Source: Allosaccharopolyspora coralli
GTDB lineage: Bacteria > Actinomycetota > Actinomycetes > Mycobacteriales > Pseudonocardiaceae
DNA length: 64,000 bases
Assembly: GCF_009664835.1 (NCBI RefSeq)
Contig: NZ_CP045929.1
Location: 1,736,001 to 1,800,000 of the forward strand
Reading direction: 5' to 3'
The position numbers were made by a program, and so were the translations under genes. Shown here piece after piece: positions 8,353 to 15,867 of the stretch. A model generated the notes under the pieces. It saw only the letters and a program-made list of their open reading frames with translations, did no database searches and was not told where the DNA came from. Numbering within the stretch: position 1 is the first letter of the stretch; the number at the start of each line of letters is the position of its first letter.

Positions 8353-8988
8353 TCAGCGCACCCGTCTGCCGGGCGCGCGGTCGAGCTCGAGGCGGATCGC
8401 CGTCGGCAGTACCTCCGTGCCCAGTGCTTCCCGTGCGCGACCGAGCACCTTGTCGTCGAGTTCTTCCCACACCTGCCGCACGTTCGTGCCTTCCTGCAGC
8501 GACAGCACGAGCCGCAGGTTCGGGCGTTGCGCCGTGCCCGCCATCCGCACCCGCGCACGGGTTACGCCGCTGACCGACTCCGCGTCGGTGCGAATCGCGT
8601 CGGTCAGCGCCGAACCCGACACGGTGAGGCCGCCGGTGGACAGCGTGCCGGGCTCCAAGCGCATGTCCGGACGGGCCTCCGGCCGCAGCGCGCGGCTGAT
8701 CCACCACAGCCCCAGCGCGACCAGTAACACCCCTGCCGCGATGCCGACGAGCACGGTGATGCCGGGTGCGGCTCGGACCGCGTCGACGACCATCGGGTCG
8801 AGTACCGACCTGTCGGCGCGGAAGTCCCCGAGCCACCCGGCACCGACGATCAGCGCGAGCCCGCCTGTGAGCAGCGCGACCACGCCTGCCAGCACGGCCA
8901 GCCCCCGTTCGAACCGCAACGAGCGGCCGACCGCGGTCGAACTCGGACGTGGCTGCCTGTGCGAGGTCACCGTCGCCTCCCGAGTCAT
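8353..8988 (-). CDS. AmaP-like membrane protein with Asp23-like tail
   Basis: About 211 residues. Two membrane helices (around residues 30-50 and 74-97) sit before a C-terminal domain of about 110 residues (EPGTLSTGGLTVSGSALTD onward) that resembles the Asp23/Gls24 fold. This is the layout of alkaline-shock membrane anchors (AmaP), which in Gram-positives tether Asp23 proteins to the membrane. It starts with an ATGA overlap on the stop of the preceding gene, so it is the last member of a tightly coupled run. Function beyond envelope anchoring is unknown. Confidence 0.75.
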   Translation of the reverse strand: MTREATVTSHRQPRPSSTAVGRSLRFERGLAVLAGVVALLTGGLALIVGAGWLGDFRADRSVLDPMVVDAVRAAPGITVLVGIAAGVLLVALGLWWISRALRPEARPDMRLEPGTLSTGGLTVSGSALTDAIRTDAESVSGVTRARVRMAGTAQRPNLRLVLSLQEGTNVRQVWEELDDKVLGRAREALGTEVLPTAIRLELDRAPGRRVR

Positions 8989-9530
8989 CGGTTCTGCTTC
9001 ATCGGAGCCGCCGAGACCGACACCGACGGGCGGCTACGCAGCGGCAGTTCTCCGACGGCCTCCTCGGTGGTGGTCATGAGGCGGTCACGGAGGTCGCCGA
9101 GCGAGGAGTACTCCCCGGTGGCTTTCACCCGCACCCGCGAACGACTCGCCGTGACCGAGGCACTCGCGACTCCGTCCTGGCCGCGGACCTGATGCCCGAC
9201 GAGCCGTGCCAGCGAGCGAGGGTCGGTCGTGACGGTGACCTCCGGGGCCGGGTCGTGCAGCCGGATGTCCTTGCGCCCGGCACGTGCGGCGACGAACAGC
9301 AGCACCAGCCCGAGCACGGCCAGGACTCCGGCGGCGATCATGACTCGCGGATCCGACCACGCCAGGCCGGCCAGCGGTGCTCGCCAGCCGCGCCACGGCA
9401 CGGCGAGTCCAGCACTGGCGGGACGGAACCATGCCCACACCGCCTCGACGGCCAGCAACACGCCCAGCACGGTCGCCGCGAGGCCGAGCAGTGCCGCGAA
9501 CAGTCGAACCAGCAGCCGCATCGCACTCAC
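8985..9530 (-). CDS. DUF6286-like membrane protein of the Asp23 locus
   Basis: About 181 residues. A hydrophobic N-terminus (residues 4-30) and a second helix (62-83) precede a cytoplasmic alpha/beta domain (EVTVTTDPRSLARLVGHQV onward) typical of actinobacterial DUF6286 proteins, found with Asp23 genes. Overlaps both neighbours by four bases (ATGA), so translation is coupled. Probably a second membrane anchor next to the AmaP-like protein; no enzymatic motifs are visible. Confidence 0.75.
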   Translation of the reverse strand: MSAMRLLVRLFAALLGLAATVLGVLLAVEAVWAWFRPASAGLAVPWRGWRAPLAGLAWSDPRVMIAAGVLAVLGLVLLFVAARAGRKDIRLHDPAPEVTVTTDPRSLARLVGHQVRGQDGVASASVTASRSRVRVKATGEYSSLGDLRDRLMTTTEEAVGELPLRSRPSVSVSAAPMKQNR

Positions 9531-9889
9531 TCCACTCGTGCCGGCGCGTCGTCGGACACCAAGGCCGAGACGGTCACGTCCACGGACCGCACCGTGCAGC
9601 CCGCCAGCCGTTCCAGATCGGACTCGACCCGGTGCCGGACGGTGCGCACCGTCTCCCGCACCGGACTCGGATACCGCAGTGCCAGGTCCAGCGAGACGCG
9701 CAGTTCCGCGTCCGGACCGGACAGCCGTGCGTGGGAGCCGTGCTCGCCGAGGCCGACGCCGGCGATCCGTCTGCGCACCGGTCTGCTGTCCGGTACCCGG
9801 TCGGCGGCGTGTTCGGCGATCTTGCGCAGCACCGAGCGGTCGATGTCCAGCCGCCCGCGCTCCTCCGGCGCCGTCGCCTGCTCGCTCAC
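9527..9889 (-). CDS. Asp23/Gls24 family envelope stress protein
   Basis: About 120 residues forming one Asp23-like domain: the opening LDIDRSVLRKIAEHAADRV, a central ISxxGxG-type turn (RIAGVGLGEHG), and the closing block of a hydrophobic strand, helix and strand (VRHRVESDLERLAG ... VDVTVSALVSD). Asp23 proteins collect under the membrane and respond to cell-envelope or alkaline stress. Coupled by ATGA overlaps on both sides to the small membrane protein upstream and the DUF6286 protein downstream. Confidence 0.82.
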   Translation of the reverse strand: MSEQATAPEERGRLDIDRSVLRKIAEHAADRVPDSRPVRRRIAGVGLGEHGSHARLSGPDAELRVSLDLALRYPSPVRETVRTVRHRVESDLERLAGCTVRSVDVTVSALVSDDAPARVE

Positions 9890-10065
9890 CGGTCCCGTCC
9901 CCGGCCGAGGATGTCGCCGATCTCCATCTCGCCGTCGAGGATGCGCCCGACCAGCAGCCCGACCGCGCCCACCGCCAGTGCGATGAGGAAACCGACGAAA
10001 CCTCCGACCGCCGCGGCGGTACCGAGGATCAGCCCGGCGAGAAGGCCGGTCTGCGTTGCGTTCAT
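9886..10065 (-). CDS. small two-helix membrane protein (DUF2273-like)
   Basis: About 59 residues. The start at ATG 10065 is chosen because AGGAGGG lies seven bases upstream; a longer frame up to 10185 has no such site. Two helices, residues 7-29 and 30-45 region, rich in glycine and alanine, end in an acidic/basic tail (DGEMEIGDILGRGRDR). Small membrane proteins of this kind sit beside asp23 and amaP in Gram-positives. Stop overlaps the start of the following Asp23 gene. Confidence 0.75.
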   Translation of the reverse strand: MNATQTGLLAGLILGTAAAVGGFVGFLIALAVGAVGLLVGRILDGEMEIGDILGRGRDR

Positions 10066-10114
10066 GGGAAGTCCCTCCTGGATGAGACCGACCACCGCGA
10101 CGGCGCCCGGGTGT

Positions 10115-10390
10115 TCACCGAACGCGGGGTGGTTGCTTGCGCCGGGCGAGCCGCTCCCGGACGTCATGGACGAGTCCGCGCACACCGCTCGGTCGGTCGA
10201 CGAACACCACCGGACCGTCGTAGCGGTCCACAGTAGACCAACGGGCCGGGTTCGCCCCCTCGCGCCAGCGGGCGAGTCCGGTAGCGAACGCCTGCGGATC
10301 CCCTCCTACGTCCGGATGATGCGCCCGGACGTAGGCACGGAACGCGGCCCGCTCGGTGGGAGCGAGCCGCCCCGTCGGACCCGTGGTCAC
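10115..10390 (-). CDS. small J-motif (HPD) protein in the Asp23 locus
   Basis: About 91 residues. It contains AYVRAHHPDVGGDPQAF near residues 19-35, with the His-Pro-Asp tripeptide and GGD that mark the helix II-III loop of DnaJ J-domains, followed by a helix and a short basic C-terminus (VRERLARRKQPPRVR). It is too short for a full J-domain in the usual order, so J-like is the fair label. Coupled by an ATGA overlap to the Asp23 gene upstream and 49 bp before the small membrane gene. It might recruit DnaK to the Asp23 layer; that is speculation. Confidence 0.6.
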   Translation of the reverse strand: MTTGPTGRLAPTERAAFRAYVRAHHPDVGGDPQAFATGLARWREGANPARWSTVDRYDGPVVFVDRPSGVRGLVHDVRERLARRKQPPRVR

Positions 10391-10710
10391 GGTGGGCCCG
10401 CGCCGGGTTCGAGATCGCTGACGTGGACCGCGTCCGCGACGGCGATGTTCACCGGCACGTCGCCGGCGACCGCTACGACGCGCGCCCGCACCTCGTCGAT
10501 CACTTCGGGTAGCGGCCGGTCGAGTCTGACCACGACGGCGACGTCGACCGGTTCACCCGGATCGTTCGCCCGGATCCCCTCGACCCGGCGCCCCGGCAGA
10601 TAGGTCGCCACGAACGAGCGACCGTCGAGCCGCACCACGGACGGGTGCGCCTCGACCTCCCGCGCGAGACGGTCGGCGAGGCTGAACGAGTTCTCCGGGC
10701 TGTGCGCCAT
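10387..10710 (-). CDS. Asp23-like protein
   Basis: About 107 residues in one small alpha/beta domain: helix (SFSLADRLAREVEAHPSV), strand pair, a valine-rich strand (VDVAVVVRLD), helix (LPEVIDEVRARVVAV) and final strand (VNIAVADAVHVSD). This is the order of the Asp23/Gls24 fold in a shortened form. It follows the main Asp23 gene after a 75-bp gap with a hairpin and overlaps the J-motif gene. No catalytic residues are evident. Confidence 0.7.
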   Translation of the reverse strand: MAHSPENSFSLADRLAREVEAHPSVVRLDGRSFVATYLPGRRVEGIRANDPGEPVDVAVVVRLDRPLPEVIDEVRARVVAVAGDVPVNIAVADAVHVSDLEPGAGPP

Positions 10711-10736
10711 GCGTGCCCTTTCGTGGCGGCGTCGAT

Positions 10737-10780
10737 GCGTGAGCCTTTTCGGTTGTCATAGCCACCACAAAGACTCACGC
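10737..10780 (-). terminator. hairpin after the Asp23 gene, imperfect member of a repeated family
   Basis: Arms GCGTGAG and CTCACGC flank imperfectly matching inner stretches. The sequence clearly resembles the perfect bidirectional hairpin at 53222-53267. Here it lies between two co-directional Asp23 genes and may reduce rather than end transcription. Confidence 0.5.
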
Positions 10781-10785
10781 CTCTG

Positions 10786-11277
10786 TTACTCAACCCGCGA
10801 CGACGCCTCGGACTCGCTGCTCTCGTCGTCGTCGGATGGCAGATGGATGTCGTTGACGGCGATGTTCACCTCGATGACCTCCAGACCGGTCATCCGCTCT
10901 ACCGCCGTGATCACGTTGCGGCGCACCGCCCGGGCGAGGTCCACGATGGACGCGCCGTACTCGACGACGATGTCGAGGTCGACCGCGGTCTGCTTCTCGC
11001 CGACCTCCACCTGCACCCCGGAAGTCGACGAGGTGCCGCTGCCGCCCGGGATTCGCTCCCGCAGCGCGCCGAACGCGCGGGAGACACCCCCGCCCATCGA
11101 GTGCACCCCGGAGATCTCCCGAGCCGCGATCCCGGCGATCTTCTGCACCACCGAGGCCGCGATGCTCGTGCGCCCCTGTGAGGTCTCGTCCGAGAGCCGG
11201 TCGGGTGAGCCGCCGGTACGCGACTCCGGGACCGACGTCCCGGTCTGCGTCGACTGTGTCTCGTTCGCCTGGGCCAT
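10786..11277 (-). CDS. Asp23/Gls24 family envelope stress response protein
   Basis: About 163 residues. Start at ATG 11277 follows GGGAGGG; an in-frame GTG at 11295 has none. A disordered Ser/Thr/Gln N-terminus of about 35 residues precedes a full Asp23 domain (SIAASVVQKIAGIAAREIS, VHSMGGGVSRAF, then IVVEYGASIVDLARAVRRNV and VIEVNIAVNDIHL), ending in an acidic tail. It is the most complete Asp23 protein here and probably the main structural one. A 196-bp gap upstream probably holds its own promoter. Confidence 0.88.
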   Translation of the reverse strand: MAQANETQSTQTGTSVPESRTGGSPDRLSDETSQGRTSIAASVVQKIAGIAAREISGVHSMGGGVSRAFGALRERIPGGSGTSSTSGVQVEVGEKQTAVDLDIVVEYGASIVDLARAVRRNVITAVERMTGLEVIEVNIAVNDIHLPSDDDESSESEASSRVE

Positions 11278-11293
11278 GATCGGCCCTCCCTTC

Positions 11294-11338
11294 ACCTGAC
11301 CGGCACCTGCCGGTTCTCCACTTGCCGGTTCTGTCGCC
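11294..11338. repeat. short direct repeats in the Asp23 leader region
   Basis: Two copies of TTGCCGGTTCT / CTGCCGGTTCT spaced about 15 bases, with a further CCGGCACCTGCCGG palindrome, lie directly upstream of the ribosome site of the Asp23 gene. They could be a regulator site or leader structure. Confidence 0.35.
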
Positions 11339-11473
11339 GACCGCTTGTCGCCGTAGCCTGCTCGGCCGCTGTGCTGTCCCGCGCTTTCGCCGGTACGACC
11401 GCGTCGGCCTCACAGATCAGATGCAGCATGGGAGCCGATCTTCCGGCCCGCCACAAAAGGTCACCCGATCGGA

Positions 11474-12037
11474 TTACCCAGGCGGCGGGGTCACGTCGAC
11501 GACCGCGACGTCGACGGGGGGAGCCAGCGGCCCGAGCGCGCGCCGCATCTCGCCTTCGACCTCGACCCGGACACTGTCCGCGACCTCGTGCGCGGGCAAC
11601 GAGTAGCGCACCGCCAGCTCGATCCTCATCCCGTCCGGCCCTCCGTGGCACCGACGGAGATGCACTCCCGATCGGCTCGCCGCCGCGTCCCCGCCTGCCT
11701 GCCGCGCCAACGTCAGGGTGGCCCGTGAACTCACCGTCACCGTGCCACCCTCCTGCGGCAACGAGGCCGGCTGATGCCCGTCGACCGAGCGCATCCCGCG
11801 CACCGTTTCCATCGCCCGCTCCACCAGGCCGGTCGGCAGCTCCACCGGAGTCCGGGCGGCGGCTCGGACCGGCTGCCACGACCGCTGCATGGACTCCAAC
11901 CGCCGCGAGCAGTACGGACAGTCCCGCACGTGCTCGGCGAGCTCGCGCGGCCCTTGGCCGTCGAGGTGAGCCAGCAGCATCGACTCCGTGCGTCCGCAGG
12001 GCAACGTGCGGTCGACGCCGATGCCGGAACCGCTCAT
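11474..12037 (-). CDS. zinc-finger anti-sigma-like protein fused to an Asp23-type domain
   Basis: About 187 residues. The N-terminal part has the anti-sigma zinc motif H36-x3-C40-x2-C43 (HVRDCPYC) seen in ZAS-type anti-sigma factors, preceded by C14. The C-terminal 90 residues (TVTVSSRATLTLARQ, then MRIELAVRYSLPAHEVADSV and VDVAVVDVT) resemble an Asp23-like fold. It overlaps the ECF sigma gene by ATGA, the usual place for a cognate anti-sigma factor. I infer that it holds the sigma factor inactive and joins that switch to the Asp23 layer. No membrane helix is visible, so it is probably cytoplasmic. Confidence 0.75.
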   Translation of the reverse strand: MSGSGIGVDRTLPCGRTESMLLAHLDGQGPRELAEHVRDCPYCSRRLESMQRSWQPVRAAARTPVELPTGLVERAMETVRGMRSVDGHQPASLPQEGGTVTVSSRATLTLARQAGGDAAASRSGVHLRRCHGGPDGMRIELAVRYSLPAHEVADSVRVEVEGEMRRALGPLAPPVDVAVVDVTPPPG

Positions 12038-12594
12038 CGCCCCTCCTCCAGCTTCGTGAGCAGAGCCATCCGCGCCCGGTGCAGACGCGACCGCAACGCG
12101 GCGACGTTCACGTTTAGCACGGCGGCGACCTCTTCGTAACTCAATCCTTCCAATTCGCGGAGGACCAGCGGCGCCCGTTGCGACGGTTCCAGCGACGCGA
12201 TCGCGCGATGCACCCTTCGCACCTCTTCCGACCGCACCGCCTGCCGCTCGGGAGTGTCACCGCGCGGGTCGGAAAGCCATCGGCCGACCGTGTCGTCCGC
12301 GGTGTCCAGCGGCGTCGTGGGTCTGCGACGCCGCACCTGGGCCAGCGCGGAATTGGTGACGATGCGGTACAGCCAGGTGGACACCGCGGACTCGTTGCGG
12401 AAGGTGTCCAACGAACGCCACGCCGAGACCCAGGCGTCCTGCACCGCGTCCTCGGCCTCCACCGGATCTCCGAGGATTCGCAGTGCGACCCGGTACATCC
12501 GTTTCGTGTGATGACGGACGAGCACATCGAACGAGCATCCGTCGCCGCGACGGGCAGCGGCGACGAGTGCGTCGTCGGTGTCGCCGTCGGTCAC
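12034..12594 (-). CDS. ECF-type RNA polymerase sigma factor
   Basis: About 186 residues. Region 2 spans roughly residues 20-90 (RILGDPVEAEDAVQDAWVSA; STWLYRIVTNSAL) and region 4 the last 55 residues (SLEPSQRAPLVLRELEG; LSYEEVAAVLNVNVAAL). GTG start at 12594 overlaps the stop of the RibD-like gene (GTGA); a further upstream frame lacks support. Its partner gene, the zinc-finger/Asp23 protein, starts inside its stop codon. It probably directs transcription of the Asp23/AmaP genes downstream and of itself; no -35 motif can be proven. Confidence 0.92.
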   Translation of the reverse strand: MTDGDTDDALVAAARRGDGCSFDVLVRHHTKRMYRVALRILGDPVEAEDAVQDAWVSAWRSLDTFRNESAVSTWLYRIVTNSALAQVRRRRPTTPLDTADDTVGRWLSDPRGDTPERQAVRSEEVRRVHRAIASLEPSQRAPLVLRELEGLSYEEVAAVLNVNVAALRSRLHRARMALLTKLEEGR

Positions 12595-13352
12595 TCCGGA
12601 AGTCTCCCGTACCTCAGCAGCAGCAGCGACTCCTCGGCACGCACCGCGGAGAGCAGCCGCATGCGCCGGGCCGCCGCGGCCACCGGGCCCGCGGCGATGC
12701 GTCCGGCGCCACTGCCTGCCAACTGCGGGGAGACCGTCAGACACAACTCGTCGACGAGGTCCTCCGCGACCAGGGCGCCGAACAACGTCGGCCCGCCTTC
12801 ACAGCCCACGCGGCGCAAGCCCCGGCGGTCGAGTGCGGTGAGCGCGGCACGGAGATCGATCTCTCCGTCACCGGCGACGATGACGTCGGCCCCGAGGTCG
12901 GAGAGCGCGCGGGTGCGCTGTCCAGGCGCGGCATCGCACGTCACCACGATCGGCGGCACCACCGTGTCGGTGAGCAGCGGCGATTCCGCGTCGAGTGCGC
13001 ACGTGCGGGTCACCACGGCGATCGGCGGCACCTTCGAGAGTCCGAACCGTGCGCGGCGCCGACTCCTGGCCTCGGTGTCGCGGATACCGGGATAGCCCTC
13101 GGCGACGGCCGTGCCGAGACCGACCAGGACGACGTCGGAGAGATCCCGGATGAGGGTGAGTACGCGTTGGTCGGCAGGGCTGGACAGCCCCCGCGAACTC
13201 CCGTTCACCGCGACCGCCCCGTCCAGGCTGGTCACGAAGTTCACCCGCAACCAGGTCCGGTCGAGTTCGGCCGGGTAGTCGTAGAGCGACTCGAGTTCCT
13301 CGTCCGCCGGGTGTGCGCCATCTAACGGCCAGAGCCTGTCCACGAAGACCAT
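12591..13352 (-). CDS. pyrimidine reductase family protein (RibD C-terminal-like)
   Basis: About 253 residues of the dihydrofolate-reductase-like RibD_C fold, which in riboflavin synthesis reduces diaminohydroxy-ribosylaminopyrimidine phosphate with NADPH. Visible features: N-terminal strand and loop (WLRVNFVTSLDGAVAVNG), nucleotide-binding segments (VVLVGLGTAVAEGY) and the conserved GCEGGPTLFG near residue 195-204. There is no deaminase domain, and no rib genes are nearby, so a paralogous reductase is more likely than the riboflavin enzyme itself. It is the first gene of the ECF/Asp23 run and coupled to the sigma gene through a GTGA overlap. Confidence 0.85.
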   Translation of the reverse strand: MVFVDRLWPLDGAHPADEELESLYDYPAELDRTWLRVNFVTSLDGAVAVNGSSRGLSSPADQRVLTLIRDLSDVVLVGLGTAVAEGYPGIRDTEARSRRRARFGLSKVPPIAVVTRTCALDAESPLLTDTVVPPIVVTCDAAPGQRTRALSDLGADVIVAGDGEIDLRAALTALDRRGLRRVGCEGGPTLFGALVAEDLVDELCLTVSPQLAGSGAGRIAAGPVAAAARRMRLLSAVRAEESLLLLRYGRLPE

Positions 13353-13364
13353 CTGACCATGCCT

Positions 13365-13370
13365 TATACA
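13365..13370 (+). promoter_or_regulatory. probable -10 box of a leaderless zapE mRNA
   Basis: TATACA followed by eight bases and then the ATG of zapE at 13379, with no Shine-Dalgarno. The spacing places the transcription start at or one base before the ATG. The 26-bp gap to the divergent RibD-like gene must hold both starts. Confidence 0.5.
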
Positions 13371-13378
13371 GTGCGGGC

Positions 13379-14416
13379 ATGACGACCCCGCGCTTGGCCG
13401 ATCACCGTCCCGAGCTCAGCCCGGGCGACCTGGTCGAGGCGATGACGCCGCCCCCGAGGTTCGACTCCGTGCGGTTCGAGACCTACGTCCCGAACCCGGA
13501 GGAACCCAGCCAGGCCGAGGCCGTCGACTCCTGCCGAGCCTTCGCCGAACGCGTGAACGCCGCCGCCGCAGGTTCGGGCTCACGTTGGTGGTCGCTGTTC
13601 GGCGGGAAACGCAAGACGGCGGTAGGCGACGAGAAGCTCGGTCTGTACCTCGACGGCGGTTTCGGTGTGGGCAAGACGCACCTGCTCGCCTCGATCTGGC
13701 ATGCGGTGCGCGGTCCGAAGTCCTACGGCACGTTCGTGGAGCTGACGAATCTGGTCGGTGCGCTCGGGTTCGCCGAGACGGTCGACAGGCTCAGCACGCA
13801 GACACTGCTCGCGATCGACGAGTTCGAGCTCGACGACCCGGGCGACACGATGTTGGTGACCCAGCTGATCGCGAAACTCACCGACGCGGGCGTGCACGTG
13901 GCGGCGACGTCGAACACGCTGCCGGACAAGCTGGGGGAGGGGCGGTTCGCCGCCGTGGACTTCCTCCGCGAGATCCACGCCATGTCCGCTCGGTTCGGCG
14001 TGGTGCGCGTCGACGGACCGGACTACCGGCACCGTGGGCTGCCTGACCCGCCGGAGCCGATGAGCGAGGCCGACCTCCTCGCCGCCGCCGAGGAGACGCC
14101 CGGCGCGACGCTGGACGAGCTCGACGACCTGTGCGACTTCCTCGCCGGGATGCACCCGTCGCGCTACGGGGCACTCGTGGACGACGTGCGAGCGGTGCAC
14201 GTGCGCAACGTCGGCCCGGTCTCCGGTCAGGACGTGGCGCTGCGACTGGTCGCGCTGGTCGACCGCCTCTACGACCGCGCGGTGCCGGTACGGGTCTCGG
14301 GCGAGCGGTTGTCGACGTTGTTTCCCGAGGACATGCTCCAGGGCGGGTACCGCAAGAAGTACCTCCGCGCTCTGTCTCGTCTCACTGCCCTCTCCCGCGA
14401 CCTCGCCAAGTCGTAA
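13379..14416 (+). CDS. zapE: cell division protein ZapE (AFG1-like ATPase)
   Basis: About 345 residues. P-loop ATPase of the AFG1/ZapE family: Walker A GGFGVGKTHLL near residue 95, Walker B LLAIDEFELDD near 145, and the sensor region AATSNTLPDKLGEGRF. In Proteobacteria ZapE acts at the Z-ring under stress; in actinobacteria its role is not established. N-terminal PPRFDSVRFETYVPN matches the family's conserved entry. Length fits (350-380 usual). Start at ATG 13379 lacks a ribosome site but is well placed for leaderless translation. Confidence 0.92.
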   Translation: MTTPRLADHRPELSPGDLVEAMTPPPRFDSVRFETYVPNPEEPSQAEAVDSCRAFAERVNAAAAGSGSRWWSLFGGKRKTAVGDEKLGLYLDGGFGVGKTHLLASIWHAVRGPKSYGTFVELTNLVGALGFAETVDRLSTQTLLAIDEFELDDPGDTMLVTQLIAKLTDAGVHVAATSNTLPDKLGEGRFAAVDFLREIHAMSARFGVVRVDGPDYRHRGLPDPPEPMSEADLLAAAEETPGATLDELDDLCDFLAGMHPSRYGALVDDVRAVHVRNVGPVSGQDVALRLVALVDRLYDRAVPVRVSGERLSTLFPEDMLQGGYRKKYLRALSRLTALSRDLAKS

Positions 14417-14431
14417 CCCGCCGCCGACGAG

Positions 14432-14478
14432 GCGAACGGCACTCTCGCCTCGTGTGGTGGGGCGAGAGTGCCGTTCGC
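14432..14478. terminator. bidirectional terminator between zapE and rocD
   Basis: Perfect 18-bp stem, arms GCGAACGGCACTCTCGCC (14432-14449) and its complement (14461-14478), 11-base loop, between convergent genes. The stem core is the same as in the hairpin at 25536-25578. Confidence 0.85.
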
Positions 14479-14485
14479 TCGGTGC

Positions 14486-15724
14486 TCAGCGGCGGACGAC
14501 CTCGGCGATGGCGTCGATGCCCCGGTCCAGCTCCGCACGGGAGATCACCAACGGCGGCGCGACACGCAACGTCGTGTCGTGAGTCTCCTTGCACAGCACG
14601 CCGCGCGCGGCGAGGGCCTTGCTCGCTTCCTTGCCGCTCGGCCCGCCTTCGGCGATCTGGACGCCGGCCCAGAGTCCCCGCCCGCGCACTTCGTGGACGC
14701 CGTGCCCGACGAGCTCGCCGAGGCGCCCGTGCAGGTGTTCGCCGAGTTGCCGCGAGCGTTCCTGGAACTCTCCGGTGGCGAGTAGCTTGATCACGGCACG
14801 GCCGACCGCGCAGGACAGCGGGTTACCGCCGAAGGTCGACCCGTGCTCGCCCGGCTTGAGCACCCCGAGTACCTCCTGGCGGCCGACCACCGCCGAGACC
14901 GGCATGATGCCGCCGCCGAGCGCCTTACCCAGCGTGTACAGGTCGGCGCGGATACCGTCGTGCTCGCTGGCGAGCAGTTCGCCGGTGCGGGCCAGCCCGG
15001 ACTGGATCTCGTCGCAGATCAGCAGGACGTTGTTCTCGTCGCAGAGCCGCCGCAACTCACGCAGGTACCCCTTCGGGGGCACGACCACGCCGGCCTCACC
15101 CTGGATCGGCTCGACCAGCACGGCGGCGGTGTTCGGCGTGATCGCGGACTCCACGGCACTCGCGTCTCCGTACTCGGCGACGTGGAAGCCGGGAGTGAAC
15201 GGGCCGAAGTCGGCGCGGGCGGTCTCGTCGGTGGAGAAGGACACGATCGTGGTGGTACGGCCGTGGAAGTTGGAGCCCGCGACGACGACCTCCGCGCGGT
15301 CCATCGGCACACCCTTGACCTGGTAGGCCCACTTGCGGGCCACCTTGACGGCGGACTCGACCGCCTCGGCCCCGGAGTTCATCGGCAGCGCCGTGTCGGT
15401 CCCGGTGAGTTCGGTGAGTTCCTTGCAGAACAGGCCGAACTGGTCGTGATGAAAGGCGCGGCTGGTCAGCGTGACCCGCTGCAGTTGCGCGGTCGTGGCG
15501 GCGATCAGGTCCGGGTGGCCGTGACCGAAGTTCAGTGCGGAGTACCCCGCGAGGAAGTCGAGGTAGTGGCGACCGTCGACGTCGGTCATCCAGGCACCCG
15601 AGGCTTCGGAGATCACGACGGGCAGCGGGGAGTAGTTGTGCGCGCTGTACTGCTCGTCGAGCGCGAGGAGCTGCGAAGCGTCGTAGGTCTGGTCGGTCGA
15701 GGTCGCGGCGGGAATCATGGCCAT
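14486..15724 (-). CDS. rocD: ornithine--oxo-acid aminotransferase
   Basis: About 412 residues, class III PLP aminotransferase; moves the delta-amino group of ornithine to 2-oxoglutarate, giving glutamate semialdehyde (arginine/ornithine breakdown to proline or glutamate). Motifs: NSGAEAVESAVKVARKW, the PLP aspartate in LLICDEIQSGLARTG, and the Schiff-base lysine near K267 in LYTLGKALGGG. The opening YSAHNYSPLPVVI and the ending match RocD rather than acetylornithine aminotransferase. Start is 15724 or the third codon at 15718; a TAGCCT hexamer six bases before the latter suggests a leaderless mRNA from 15718. No other arginine genes adjoin. Confidence 0.92.
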   Translation of the reverse strand: MAMIPAATSTDQTYDASQLLALDEQYSAHNYSPLPVVISEASGAWMTDVDGRHYLDFLAGYSALNFGHGHPDLIAATTAQLQRVTLTSRAFHHDQFGLFCKELTELTGTDTALPMNSGAEAVESAVKVARKWAYQVKGVPMDRAEVVVAGSNFHGRTTTIVSFSTDETARADFGPFTPGFHVAEYGDASAVESAITPNTAAVLVEPIQGEAGVVVPPKGYLRELRRLCDENNVLLICDEIQSGLARTGELLASEHDGIRADLYTLGKALGGGIMPVSAVVGRQEVLGVLKPGEHGSTFGGNPLSCAVGRAVIKLLATGEFQERSRQLGEHLHGRLGELVGHGVHEVRGRGLWAGVQIAEGGPSGKEASKALAARGVLCKETHDTTLRVAPPLVISRAELDRGIDAIAEVVRR

Positions 15725-15867
15725 AGGCTATGTCGCGCGAGCGTTCGACTTCAGCCGGAACACGTTGCTTCTTTCGACAGTTTGTTGCGTGATTCGATGG
15801 GATGACGTTGGTATCTTGTGTACCAGGCGTGGATCGCGCGCGATCCGAGCGAAAGCAAGGAGACGGC

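Noticed and set aside
7160-8836. Longer 558-residue form of the DNA ligase
   Set aside because: The extra N-terminus overlaps the AmaP-like gene, is Arg/Gly/Ala-rich, and the GTG at 8269 has an ideal ribosome site.
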